In this document: positions 1 through 8,500 of the stretch, one piece after another
Position numbering within the stretch: position 1 is the stretch's first letter
Layout: each line of letters begins with the position of its first letter
Assembly: GCA_049509915.1 (NCBI GenBank)
Contig: JBEKZL010000001.1
Span: 1-64,000 of the forward strand
Direction: 5' to 3'
Origin: JBEKYD01 sp049509915
Lineage (GTDB): Bacteria; Acidobacteriota; Terriglobia; Bryobacterales; Bryobacteraceae
DNA length: 64,000 nucleotides
Program-made: the position numbers and the translations under genes
Notes under the pieces: generated by a model
Told to the model about the DNA's origin: nothing
Database searches by the model: none
The model's input: only the letters and a program-made list of their open reading frames with translations

Positions 1-2
1 TT

Positions 3-86
3 CACAACGGCTCGGAAGAAGACCAACGCTCCCTCGACGCCACCTGCCGCAAACTCCACAGATTCCTCGCTCAATCCCAGCGCTGA
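3..86 (+). CDS. C-terminal end of an unidentified gene (partial)
   Basis: The third frame is open from the window edge and reads HNGSEEDQRSLDATCRKLHR and a few more residues before a TGA at 84-86. Only 27 residues are visible. They are charged and helical in character, which suits a real C-terminus, but no family can be named. The 5' part lies outside the window. Confidence 0.4.
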   Translation, partial: HNGSEEDQRSLDATCRKLHRFLAQSQR

Positions 87-133
87 GCCCGGCAGTTACC
101 CGCAAATTCCCCGGACGAGGCATAAAGAAAAGC

Positions 134-583
134 TTGGAATTAACAGTCGTAGTGAATGCCCAATATTTCTTCTACGGTAGCATCCGGATCGACAATACCT
201 TCGGGTCGTATACGGGGGAAATCAGAAAATTCATCGGGCAGCAGTATGACGGACAGACACAACTCACATATGACAACGCGAGGTATTATAACGGCACGCA
301 GGGGCAGTTCCTGAGCGAGGATCCGGTATTTCTCTCGATAGGAGATTCGAGCCATCTTCAGCAACAAGAGGATACGCATTGGGCAGTGGCAAAAAAGAGG
401 GGCAACTTGCCGGGAATAGCATTCGGTGCTTTGCGTGCGCGCAATAGGAATGGCGAATGCGTCGTCGAAGGCGATGACTTGTATCACTTGGAACTTGTCT
501 TTCTGTCTTGGAGTGTTAGCATGACTCGCAATGGAAGATGCGTACTACGAGAACAAGAGGGAGAACGCCCGTGCGATATATAG
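134..583 (+). pseudogene. RHS/YD-repeat core fragment
   Basis: Residues 11-71 of this open frame carry the RHS repeat-associated core signature: YFFYGSIRID, then RKFIGQQYDG, then NARYYNGTQGQFLSEDPV. In complete RHS proteins this core closes the beta shell and sits just before a variable toxin domain. Here the usual repeat shell is missing upstream and the homology stops at about 346, so this is a remnant or the tail of a truncated gene. After residue 71 the frame shows no RHS character and runs into the start of the next gene. The spelling of the core resembles RHS proteins of Patescibacteria; that is recognition from memory, not a search. Confidence 0.65.
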
Positions 584-998
584 CGCGCAGCGGCTGGTCC
601 ACAGCCCCTTCTTTGGCGAGGACGTGGTATTGACTTCGGACGGATTCCACCATCTCCGGTATTCCGCCCGCCGCGAACGCAAGAAGGAAGAGCAGGTCCT
701 CAAGTTTACATTGCTCCCGCTCGGTCTCCGCATCATCAAGACCGCGACGACGCTCCAGGAATACCGGAAGCTCTTGAGTCCCGTCGGCAACCCCGCAAGC
801 AGGGACGGACTGACGCCGATGAAGCTCGTCCAGTGGTGGGGTTTCGTCGCGATCTTCGTCGAGCGGGACGTTAAGGTCCGCGTCATTGTGAGGAAGGTGG
901 GCGACGGCAATCTGCACTTTTGGAGCGTCATGCCGTACGCGAAGCTCAAGAGAGGCGCCCGCCGCGGCTGGTACGGTGAGGGGATCGAGGATAAGTAG
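531..998 (+). CDS. Hypothetical protein, possible BECR-fold-like toxin domain
   Basis: The gene encodes 155 residues, soluble, with no signal peptide or membrane segment. The N-terminal third has a cluster SPFFGEDVVLTSDGFHHL, followed by a basic helix and an LLPLGLRIIK helix. The C-terminal half has the beta-like strands WGFVAIFVERDVKVRVIV and HFWSVMPY. I recall similar small proteins near RHS genes in Patescibacteria, and the layout (alpha half, then a four-strand beta half with a conserved HFWSVMP) resembles phage-Barnase-EndoU-ColicinE5/D-RelE-like nucleases, but I cannot prove that. It overlaps the RHS frame and is followed by a good terminator, so it may be the detached toxin end of the RHS protein. 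Confidence 0.5.
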   Translation: MEDAYYENKRENARAIYSAQRLVHSPFFGEDVVLTSDGFHHLRYSARRERKKEEQVLKFTLLPLGLRIIKTATTLQEYRKLLSPVGNPASRDGLTPMKLVQWWGFVAIFVERDVKVRVIVRKVGDGNLHFWSVMPYAKLKRGARRGWYGEGIEDK

Positions 999-1011
999 AA
1001 GTAGGAACAAA

Positions 1012-1040
1012 AGCACCGCCCTGGGCGGTGTCTTTGTTGT
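1012..1040 (+). terminator. Rho-independent terminator
   Basis: CACCGC and GCGGTG pair around a CCTGG loop, preceded by an A-rich stretch and followed by TCTTTGTTGT. It lies 13 nt after the stop codon of the toxin-like gene, which fits termination of that transcript. Confidence 0.7.
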
Positions 1041-1371
1041 GCTTGTCTTCAGCTTAGGACATTCCTTAGCTGAACGGGGCTTTCACCCACAAGCACCTCT
1101 TCACTCTACCAAGCGGTAGCAGAAAGTCAAATAGGGCACCCGCATCAGTCGCAATTGCTAAGGACGCGGAGAAGATCGTCGAGCCGCTGCTCGATTTCGA
1201 AGTGAAAGTAAAACAATCAATCCTCCCCTCTACAAAGCACGAATCCCTCGGGCCTTCCGTCCATCGTGCCACAGAACAAGGCCGGCATGCGGAAACGGAG
1301 GATGCAGAGGGTTGCGTTTTCCCGCAGATGCCAGAGAATTATAGAAACTCCTTCAGCAGCTTCTTTTTCCC
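1041..1371. other. Intergenic stretch, no gene recognised
   Basis: About 330 bases between the terminator and the first prepilin gene. Several short frames are open on both strands, but none has a recognisable domain or a convincing ribosome binding site. It should contain the promoter of the prepilin gene; no clear -35/-10 pair could be picked. Confidence 0.4.
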
Positions 1372-2628
1372 ATGCATCACCGATCCGCCTTCACCCTTAT
1401 CGAGCTCCTGGTCGTCATCGCCATCCTTGCGGTCCTGGCCGTCGTCGTGGTTCTCACCCTCAATCCCACAGGCCTCCTCCAGGAATCCCGCGATTCGAGC
1501 CGCATCTCGGACATGGCATCCCTCAATAGTGCCATCGGGTATTCTCTGGCTGACAATTCGGGAGAATCGATCGGTTCCCCGAACACAGTCTATGTGTCAA
1601 TCCCCGATCCGGTCGCCACCTCCACCGCGGGGGACCAGTGCCAGGGACTTGGATTGCCAGCGTTGCCGGCGAACTACCAGTGCGCCGCATCAAGCACCTA
1701 CCGTCTCACGAACGGCACGGGTTGGATACCCGTGAACCTCCAGAACAACACCTTCGGATCGAGCCTGTCCCAATTGCCGATCGATCCCGTCAATCAGTAC
1801 TCATCAAGGCTCTACTACACCTACGACACCGACGGCAACGGCAAGTTCGAGACCACCGCCGCCTTCGAATCTTCCAAATACCAGCTCGGCGGATCGGATG
1901 ACCAGGTCTCCGGCGACGGGGGGACTCTGGCCTCCGTCTACGAGAAGGGATCGAAGATCGGGATGGAGCCCCTGGACTACGGGGATACGAGCCTGGTCGG
2001 TTACTGGACGCTTGATGAGGGGACGGGCACGGTGGCATATGATTATTCGGGGAACAATGCGACAGGAATATGGCACGGGACTGCCAGCGGTACATCAGGA
2101 TATTACTCGGCAGGCAAGATAGGGGGCTGGGCGGGAGCGTTTGATGGGAGCACACCATATCTTCAAATACCGACGAAATTTGTCATGCCGAGTACCTTTA
2201 CTGTATGTTCATGGGTTTATCGAACTGAAACCAGTGGCGAGAAAGCCATACTCGGCGTAACAGATGGCGGTGGTATAACAGGCGCTTATTTTTCCGAAAC
2301 GTCGGGACAATTGAGTCCGCGAATAGGTAACGGAACTACCCAGCAGACGCTAAAGTCAACCGCCGGGGTATTGGCGCTTGGCGGATGGCACGACATCTAT
2401 GTTGCTTATAGCCTCGCAGGAAGCATGGCTTCGTTTTTTGTAGATGGAACATTGCAGGGAACCGTGAATTATTCGGTGAGTTATGTGATGTCCACGTCGA
2501 CTTCTAGGTTAATCGGGTTAGCCTCTTGGTATAATGGTTTTTGGATGGGTTACCTCGACGATGTCCGCATCTACAACCGCGCCCTCACGGCAGCGCAGGT
2601 CGCCGCGCTGTATTCGGGAGGAAAGTGA
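1372..2628 (+). CDS. Prepilin-like protein with C-terminal LamG domain
   Basis: 418 residues. Residues 1-35 are a type IV prepilin/pseudopilin N-terminus: a short basic leader, then FTLIELLVVIAILAVLAVV, cleaved and N-methylated by prepilin peptidase in known relatives. The segment NPTGLLQESRDSSRISDM is typical of Patescibacteria pseudopilins. Residues about 60-200 form a globular pilin head (STYRLTNGTGWIPVNL). From about 205, VGYWTLDEGTG opens a concanavalin/LamG domain that ends in DDVRIYNRALTAAQVAALY. The likely role is an adhesive minor pilin displayed on a type IV pilus. The start ATG is at the right distance from the leader, but no strong Shine-Dalgarno is seen. A decayed paralogue follows at 3042. 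Confidence 0.85.
   Translation: MHHRSAFTLIELLVVIAILAVLAVVVVLTLNPTGLLQESRDSSRISDMASLNSAIGYSLADNSGESIGSPNTVYVSIPDPVATSTAGDQCQGLGLPALPANYQCAASSTYRLTNGTGWIPVNLQNNTFGSSLSQLPIDPVNQYSSRLYYTYDTDGNGKFETTAAFESSKYQLGGSDDQVSGDGGTLASVYEKGSKIGMEPLDYGDTSLVGYWTLDEGTGTVAYDYSGNNATGIWHGTASGTSGYYSAGKIGGWAGAFDGSTPYLQIPTKFVMPSTFTVCSWVYRTETSGEKAILGVTDGGGITGAYFSETSGQLSPRIGNGTTQQTLKSTAGVLALGGWHDIYVAYSLAGSMASFFVDGTLQGTVNYSVSYVMSTSTSRLIGLASWYNGFWMGYLDDVRIYNRALTAAQVAALYSGGK
1624..1754 (+). repeat. Direct repeat, prepilin head module (copy 1)
   Basis: 131 bases inside the first prepilin gene are identical to 3236-3372 in the second, apart from a 6-base insertion (CACCTA) in the second copy. Flanking parts of the two genes are clearly more diverged, so this tract looks homogenised by recombination. 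Confidence 0.85.
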
Positions 2629-2799
2629 CCGCCAGCGCGGCGTTTCCGCCCGGATGCCGTGAGCCCGTCGGGTGACCGCGAGTCCCCCCCGCCCCTAAGA
2701 GAGGGGATGTGACGCGAAGGAATTCACAGCCCCCGGCTCTGCGCATTATTCCGTCAATCATCTATACTTAGTTCCAAGCCCCTCCGCAGATCCACTCCC

Positions 2800-3045
2800 A
2801 TGCAGCATCTTGCCCGCCACAATGTGAAGCCCGCCCCGTTCCGCTGGGGCGTGGTCGTCCGCGTGGTCCTCGCCACGTGTGCAGTTGCTCTGATTGCCAT
2901 TGCGACATGGTATGCCGCCGCCTTCGCGCTTCCGGCTTGGCGCCGGGCGCGGCAGGACCGCGCGATGGAATCGGCAGAGATCCAGCTCCTCGCGGAGCGC
3001 GTTTCCCAGATAGAGCGGTTTATCAAGCTGTCCGCAAACCCATGA
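2800..3045 (+). CDS. Small single-pass membrane protein
   Basis: 81 residues. Residues 20-45 form one membrane segment (VVLATCAVALIAIATWYAAA), followed by a charged helix, DRAMESAEIQLLAERVSQIE, with coiled-coil spacing. Its TGA overlaps the ATG of the next prepilin gene (ATGA, 3042-3045), so the two are probably translationally coupled. A role as a pilus assembly accessory is inferred from position only. The family is unknown to me. Confidence 0.6.
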   Translation: MQHLARHNVKPAPFRWGVVVRVVLATCAVALIAIATWYAAAFALPAWRRARQDRAMESAEIQLLAERVSQIERFIKLSANP

Positions 3046-4136
3046 GAAAGGCATTCACCCTTATCGAGCTCACGGTCGTGATCGCCATCTTGGCGATCCT
3101 CGCCACCGTCGTGGTGCTCACCCTCAATCCCGCGGGCCTCCTCCAGGAGTCGAGGGACGCAAGCAGGCTTTCCGACATGGCGACCTTGAACAACGCTGTC
3201 AGCTACTCTTTGGCCGACAACGCAGGGGAACCTCGACCGCGGGGGACCAGTGCCAGGGACTTGGATTGCCAGCGTTGCCGGCGAACTACACCTACCAGTG
3301 CGCCGCATCAAGCACCTACCGTCTCACGAACGGCACGGGTTGGATACCCGTGAACCTCCAGAACAACACCTTTGGATCGAGCCTTGCCCAATTGCCGATA
3401 GATCCGATCAACCAGTCCTCCTCCCGCCGTTGGTACACCTATGAGACAGACGGGAACGGGCATTTCGAGGTCACGGCCGCCTTCGAATCGAGCAAATACC
3501 AACTGGGAGGCTCCAACGACCAGGTCTCGCGTTCGACGAGGGGACCGGATCGACGACCTATGACTACAGCGGGAACAACGCCACGGGGAGCTGGAATGGG
3601 ACGGCCACTGGCACCAATGGCTACTATTCCCCCGGCAAGATAGGGTTTGGGCGGGGGCGTTCGATGGGGGGACGACGTACGTGGCACCATCATCATTTTC
3701 TTCTTCCACCCCTACGGCGATAACAGTCTTGGCATGGGTCAATCCTACAAAAGCTCAGGACGATGTTGTTTACGGAAGTGCCGCAACATTTGCTTTAGCA
3801 ATTTATCCTGGTGGAAAAGTTGAAGCTTCGGGTGCGGGAAACACAGGTAATCGTTCAAGGTCCACCGCCACGATACCTATTAATGGCACTACGTGGTCGA
3901 TGATTGGGATGGAGTATTCTAACGGAGGTGCAATACAGTTGTATATAAACGGAACACTGGTATCGGCATATGACGTTCAATATTCAGGTGGTTCACTCCC
4001 TGCGTTCGGAAACGTAAAAATTGGTGGGCCGACTGCTATTGAAGGATACACTGGTGGCCTCATCGACGACGTGCGCGTCTACAACCGTGCCCTCACGGCG
4101 GCGCAGGTCGCGGCTCTGTATAACGGCGGGAAATAA
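3042..4136 (+). pseudogene. Second prepilin-LamG gene, frameshifted
   Basis: It starts MRKAFTLIELTVVIAILAIL, a clean prepilin leader, then the LNPAGLLQESRDASRLSDM segment. Compared with the gene at 1372 it has lost about 53 bases near 3231 and about 117 bases near 3529, with a further one-base slip near 3645, so three frames are needed to follow the homology. The pilin head (TYRLTNGTGWIPVNL) is readable from about 3260 to 3525. The LamG end is readable from about 3660 to 4136 and finishes in DDVRVYNRALTAAQVAALYN. The LamG body differs strongly from that of copy 1, so the two would have had different binding faces. It may be a decayed gene, a silent cassette or an assembly collapse. Confidence 0.75.
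3236..3372 (+). repeat. Direct repeat, prepilin head module (copy 2)
   Basis: Matches 1624-1754 base for base except for the inserted CACCTA. The 5' edge of the identical block lies at the 53-base deletion of this gene, which suggests one recombination event made both. Confidence 0.85.
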
Positions 4137-4384
4137 CTACCTGGGGATATCTAGGACCTGGTAGTATAGCCTTGGCGCTTGATATAGTTAACAGATGAAC
4201 CGCATAGGTCGCGATTTCGTTTCCGAAGGGCCACGTGCGTTTTCATGCAGAATAGGCAAGTTTTGTCGTCCTCTCTGGCGGGTTTCGTTGCTAGTATCAC
4301 CGCAGCAAGGGCACTGACGCAGGGGTCCGAGTCGGGCACGCGTGTTCTAACCCTCGGTCGGCAGGCTAGCAAACCAACAGTCCG

Positions 4385-4966
4385 ATGCTCAAATCAAGGA
4401 AGTTCTATTTCGTCGTCGCCGCTGCGGCAGGAGCGGTTGTGGCCTTGTTTGCTTTGCACGCGGAAACACGCGGCCTGAGTGCCATCACAATCCTTAATTT
4501 CGACAGTGGTCTCGTCCCGTATTCCGCCCCGGCCGCGGTCCTTTCTCCGGCGAGAGCGACGGGAACGGTGTCACTCGCGCTGGTCATGCCCCAGGGCGCC
4601 GCCGTCTCTCCCGGTGACACGTTTCAGGTGAGGCTTCTCTTGGACGCTGCGAGCACCCCCGTGAATGCGGTCGATGCCGTCATTTCCTATCCCAGTTCGT
4701 CGATGCGGCTCATCGCCAGGGATGAATCGGTCTCGCCCTTCACCATGCGGCTCGGCAACACGCCGGACGTGCTCAGCGAGGTGATCGAGGTTCAGCCGAA
4801 TCCCGGCGTCCGGGGCGTCGCGCCCCTCGCACAGTTCACCTTCGAGGCTTTGCGTCCCGGAATGGCCACGATTGCTATCGCCTCATCGTCGGAGGTGCTG
4901 GCAAACGATGGTTTCGGCACCGAGGTTCTCGGATCGGTCCAAGATGCTTCGGTCAGTATTCAGTAA
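4385..4966 (+). CDS. Secreted cohesin-like protein
   Basis: 193 residues. Residues 1-27 are an N-terminal membrane or signal segment (FYFVVAAAAGAVVALFAL). Residues about 55-190 look like a cohesin-type beta sandwich: VSPGDTFQVRLLLDAAS, then NAVDAVISYPSSSMRLIA, then LAQFTFEALRPGMATIAI. Cohesin folds bind dockerins in cellulosomes, but single-domain proteins of this kind are also common at the surface of Patescibacteria with no known partner. No dockerin is visible nearby. The start follows a short ACAGTCCG stretch without a good Shine-Dalgarno. The 248 bases upstream hold no recognisable gene. Confidence 0.6.
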   Translation: MLKSRKFYFVVAAAAGAVVALFALHAETRGLSAITILNFDSGLVPYSAPAAVLSPARATGTVSLALVMPQGAAVSPGDTFQVRLLLDAASTPVNAVDAVISYPSSSMRLIARDESVSPFTMRLGNTPDVLSEVIEVQPNPGVRGVAPLAQFTFEALRPGMATIAIASSSEVLANDGFGTEVLGSVQDASVSIQ

Positions 4967-5089
4967 GGAACAGAGCGCCGTGCAGCATCTGTACGACACG
5001 CCCCGAATCGGTGCGCTGGGGAGGGATAGCAGGGAGCTTCTGTTATACCTTTCGCGAAGACGTTGCCCAATACGCTCAACGGTGAAGGA

Positions 5090-5467
5090 TCAAAGGCGCC
5101 CGGCAGGATTCGAGCGTCCTCGTGAGGACGGGCGAAAGCTCCACAACGAAATTGAAAGCGAGCGTAAAATGGTCGACCAAAACCGCCTCATCGCATTCTT
5201 GACGGCCCGCCGGCGTTCCCGGCGCTCAATCTCTTCTTCTGACGCGCGCCATTCCTGGAAGAACTCCCACGGGTAACCCGTTGCCTCAATGTCCTTTCGG
5301 AGCTCCGCCTCTCCACGCTCATCCGTACGCTCAGCCCACACAATAAGAACTGCCAATCCCGCCGTTAACGCCACCGCGGCAATGCCGTAGATCGGCCCGC
5401 AGGTCCACCACGCGACGAGGGCGAACAGGAAAACCATGAAGAGGATGAACGCATGCCAGCGGCTCAT
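5090..5467 (-). CDS. Small two-pass membrane protein
   Basis: 125 residues from ATG at 5467. Two membrane segments, FILFMVFLFALVAWW and IYGIAAVALTAGLAVLIVWA, are followed by a charged, helical cytoplasmic tail (EEEIERRERRRAVKNAMRRF). It is divergent from the NACHT gene, with about 120 bases between the starts, so they could share a regulatory region. The last residues are encoded by the tRNA-like remnant at 5096-5113, suggesting the natural C-terminus was replaced. The family is unknown. A role as partner of the NACHT protein is only a guess from position. Confidence 0.5.
   Translation of the reverse strand: MSRWHAFILFMVFLFALVAWWTCGPIYGIAAVALTAGLAVLIVWAERTDERGEAELRKDIEATGYPWEFFQEWRASEEEIERRERRRAVKNAMRRFWSTILRSLSISLWSFRPSSRGRSNPAGRL
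5096..5113 (-). repeat. tRNA-Arg 3'-end remnant, possible attachment-site scar
   Basis: On the minus strand these 18 bases read TCGAATCCTGCCGGGCGC. That equals the T-loop, 3' T-stem and acceptor strand of common bacterial tRNA-Arg genes. The 5' T-stem that should pair with it is absent, so it is not a tRNA. Integrases commonly cross over in this part of tRNA genes and leave such a 3' copy at one end of an island. No second copy was found in the window. Confidence 0.45.
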
Positions 5468-5588
5468 GGGACGATGATACACCCGAACTAGCGTGGTTTC
5501 TTGGCGCAAAACAGGTCGCTGGCATCAAAGCTTAAAGAGCACCAGACGTGGCACCACCGGTGGTATCGTTGGCATTGAGAAACAATGC

Positions 5589-8500
5589 ATGGGCACCATG
5601 TCGCTCGCTCAAACGCTTGCACAGTATCGACAGGCGCTTGCAGCGGACGTGCGGTTTCCGTTTTTGCGTCCGCGTCGCTTTACCTCCGCCGAGAGCTGGA
5701 CCAAAGCGGCAACGGTTGGCGGCGTTCGATATGCCGGTATGATCCGCGAATACGAGCCAGACCTGCCGAACGTTTTGACTCACGAACGTATCTTGATCCT
5801 CGGCGAACCAGGTGCCGGAAAGTCGACAACGGCGAAGGCCGTGGTTGCCCATTGCCTTGCCGATGGTCAACTAGATAGCATTCCGGTATTCGCATTTCTG
5901 AAAAGTTATCAAGGAAGCCTCCGAGCCCTCCTTGACCAACGCGCCCCAGCGTCGTTGCTGAATGCGTCCGCCCTCCGGAGGGTATACGTGTTCGACGGTA
6001 TCGACGAGGTGCCAGCGCAACATCGAGACGCGTTTCGGAAAGACCTTAACGAGCTGCTGACGGTCGACCCCCATGCGCGCTTGGTCGTAACCTCGCGGCA
6101 GGCTTTCCATGCCCTACATCAGGACGCATTTCCGTCAAACTTGACCATTTACCACCTGCTCGATTTCGATGACAGCGACATTCGAGCCTGCGCGGCGAAT
6201 ATCGGCGTGGATCCCGCTGCCTTCATTGCAGCAGCCGAAAGCGCCGACTGCGCGGAGGAGATCCACAACCCATTTATCGCGGATGTCATGCTAGCGCGCT
6301 ATCGGAGCGACGGCAAACTGAGTCCATTGCGGTCCGACAACGTGGAGTACATGATTGGCGCTCTCATCCGAAGCCGCCCTACGGTGAACGCCAGCCGCCA
6401 GCGGCGCGCCTTGCGTATGCTCGCGATTGCGTGCGAGGTTGCCGCACGCAATGAGCTATCCGAGGCCGAAGCTCTTCGAGTGCTCCTCGAAGCTATCGAT
6501 GTTCCGGAAGAGGCCGCGCGCCAGCTCTTGGATGAGCTCTCGCATTCAATCCTCATACGTACTGCCGCAGGGATTAGCTTTCAAATGCGATCCTATGGTG
6601 AGTATTTGGCAGCCGAAGAACTCATGGCGGCATCCATCGAGCGCGTAAGAGAACTCGTCTTCATTGACAATGCACCGGTGGATTCATGGCTCAACAGCAT
6701 TACCTATTTAGCAGAGCTGAACGAAACGATAAAGAGATATTTCTTAACCTATTACCCGAGATGGTTGTTGAACGTCTCGCCCTTCGCATTTACTGAAACG
6801 GAGAGAACTACGCTGACAAGGCGCGTCCTCGACGAGCTCAACCGATCTAACACTTACGTGGTCGCTAATCCGGCCGTCCCGTCGCGCCGGATGGCACGCC
6901 TTCTCACGTCTGCGACTGTTGTCGATCTCCAGAACCAGCTCACGAGCACGAAACCTCACGAACGCGCGAACGCCTTGGTCCTTCTCAGTATCCGTCGTGA
7001 CCCACTCGTCCTCGCCACGGCGCTGCCGCTCGCGACCGCAGCTCTGGTGGATAGCTCGCTTCGCCAGTCAGCGCTGATCGCGCTCATCAATCAAGGCGAC
7101 CCCGGCGTGATCGGGCCGCTGTTGGCGGTCTTGCAACGCAAGGACCCGCTCTACATACATATGATCGATGTGATCGGCAGCGTTAGCACGCCGGCAGATT
7201 TCCCGATGCTCTTCCCCCTTCTCGCAGGCAGTAACGCAATAATGTCGGCGACGTACTACCATTGTCGAGAATTGAATACTAGCGACGCTTTGACGGCCGT
7301 GATCGACTACCTTAAGGCTCATCCCGATTCGCTTGATGGAAACCATCTCGACGCCTACATCGAGCCGATGCTAGACCTCATCCCCAGATTCTGGAATGGC
7401 GCGCTCAATACCACGCTTGGAGAGTTCTTGAGCGTATTGAACAACGATACCGTCCTGTATCTTCAGAGCCGCCTTTTGAAGAGAATTCTAGACCACCTGC
7501 AAAAGTGCGATTGCGATGGCGCGGCTGTCCGAGTGGTTATCGCCGCCCTTCAGCATCGCGGGAAATCGTTGGGCTTCCTTGTCCGCCCTGTCGCTCCGCT
7601 GGTGAATCTTCAGGCGGGTCAGTGGATCATCGATACTGCGCCGCGCTACATTCCGGAGCTGGTGACGTGGATCGAGAAAGGTCCCATTCGCGATCTCTTC
7701 ACTCCGTATGCCGAGCAGACGGTTCAGGCACAGGAGGCGCTGCGCGCCGAGTACATCGAAGAAGAGAGGCGCCGTGAAGAAGGAACGGCAACCGTAAGGA
7801 CCCGACACCAGAGCGCAATCAGTACGAACGACCTGATCGATGAGGTTATTGAAGCATGCGAACTCCTGCCCCGCGATCATTGGCCGGAAGTCACTGCGGA
7901 ACGGCGAATATGGCTCAGCCAGCGCATCGCCGAGCGCCTTACGCAGCTCGACCTTGCGCATAGTGTCCAGTGGAAGAGCGCTCAGGAGTGGACTCAGCCG
8001 CGCGAGTTGTGGCCACTGCTGCATCTCGTGGACTATTACCAATTGCGGCTCGTGCCCGATGTCCCCATCGCGCTCGCGCTTGCAGCCTGGCATGACCGGG
8101 CAATCAGCAACTACTACCGACGGGAGGGCTTTACTCCAGAAGCTCAGAACGCGCTTATTGTGTTGCTACAGACCGCAACCAATAACAATATCATCCAGAA
8201 TGTTCTCGGTTTCATCGGCGAAGCGGGGTACAAAGAAACGGCTTCGCGTGCTGAACTTACCCGTCTCGCCGTACACACAGCGGGTTCACCGCAGGTCCGC
8301 TTAGCCGCAATCGAGATCCTTGTATCCTTGGAAGCAGACATTCAGACCCTCATCACGCTCCACGGCGACCAGGACCCCGACATTCGTGAGCGCGCATTCT
8401 GCGAACTCGTTCGGCGCCAACACGAGCCTACCGTGCGACGCGCACTCGCTACGCTCTCTGAACAAGATCTTCAGAATGGGGAGGTTTCGTTTCCAAGCAG

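Noticed and set aside
2692..2706. Terminator after the first prepilin gene (CCCCT-AAGAG-AGGGG)
   Set aside because: Stem of only five pairs and no U-tract.
5095..5180. Complete tRNA gene at the tRNA-Arg-like sequence
   Set aside because: The 5' T-stem, anticodon arm and D-arm are absent; only the 3' strand matches.
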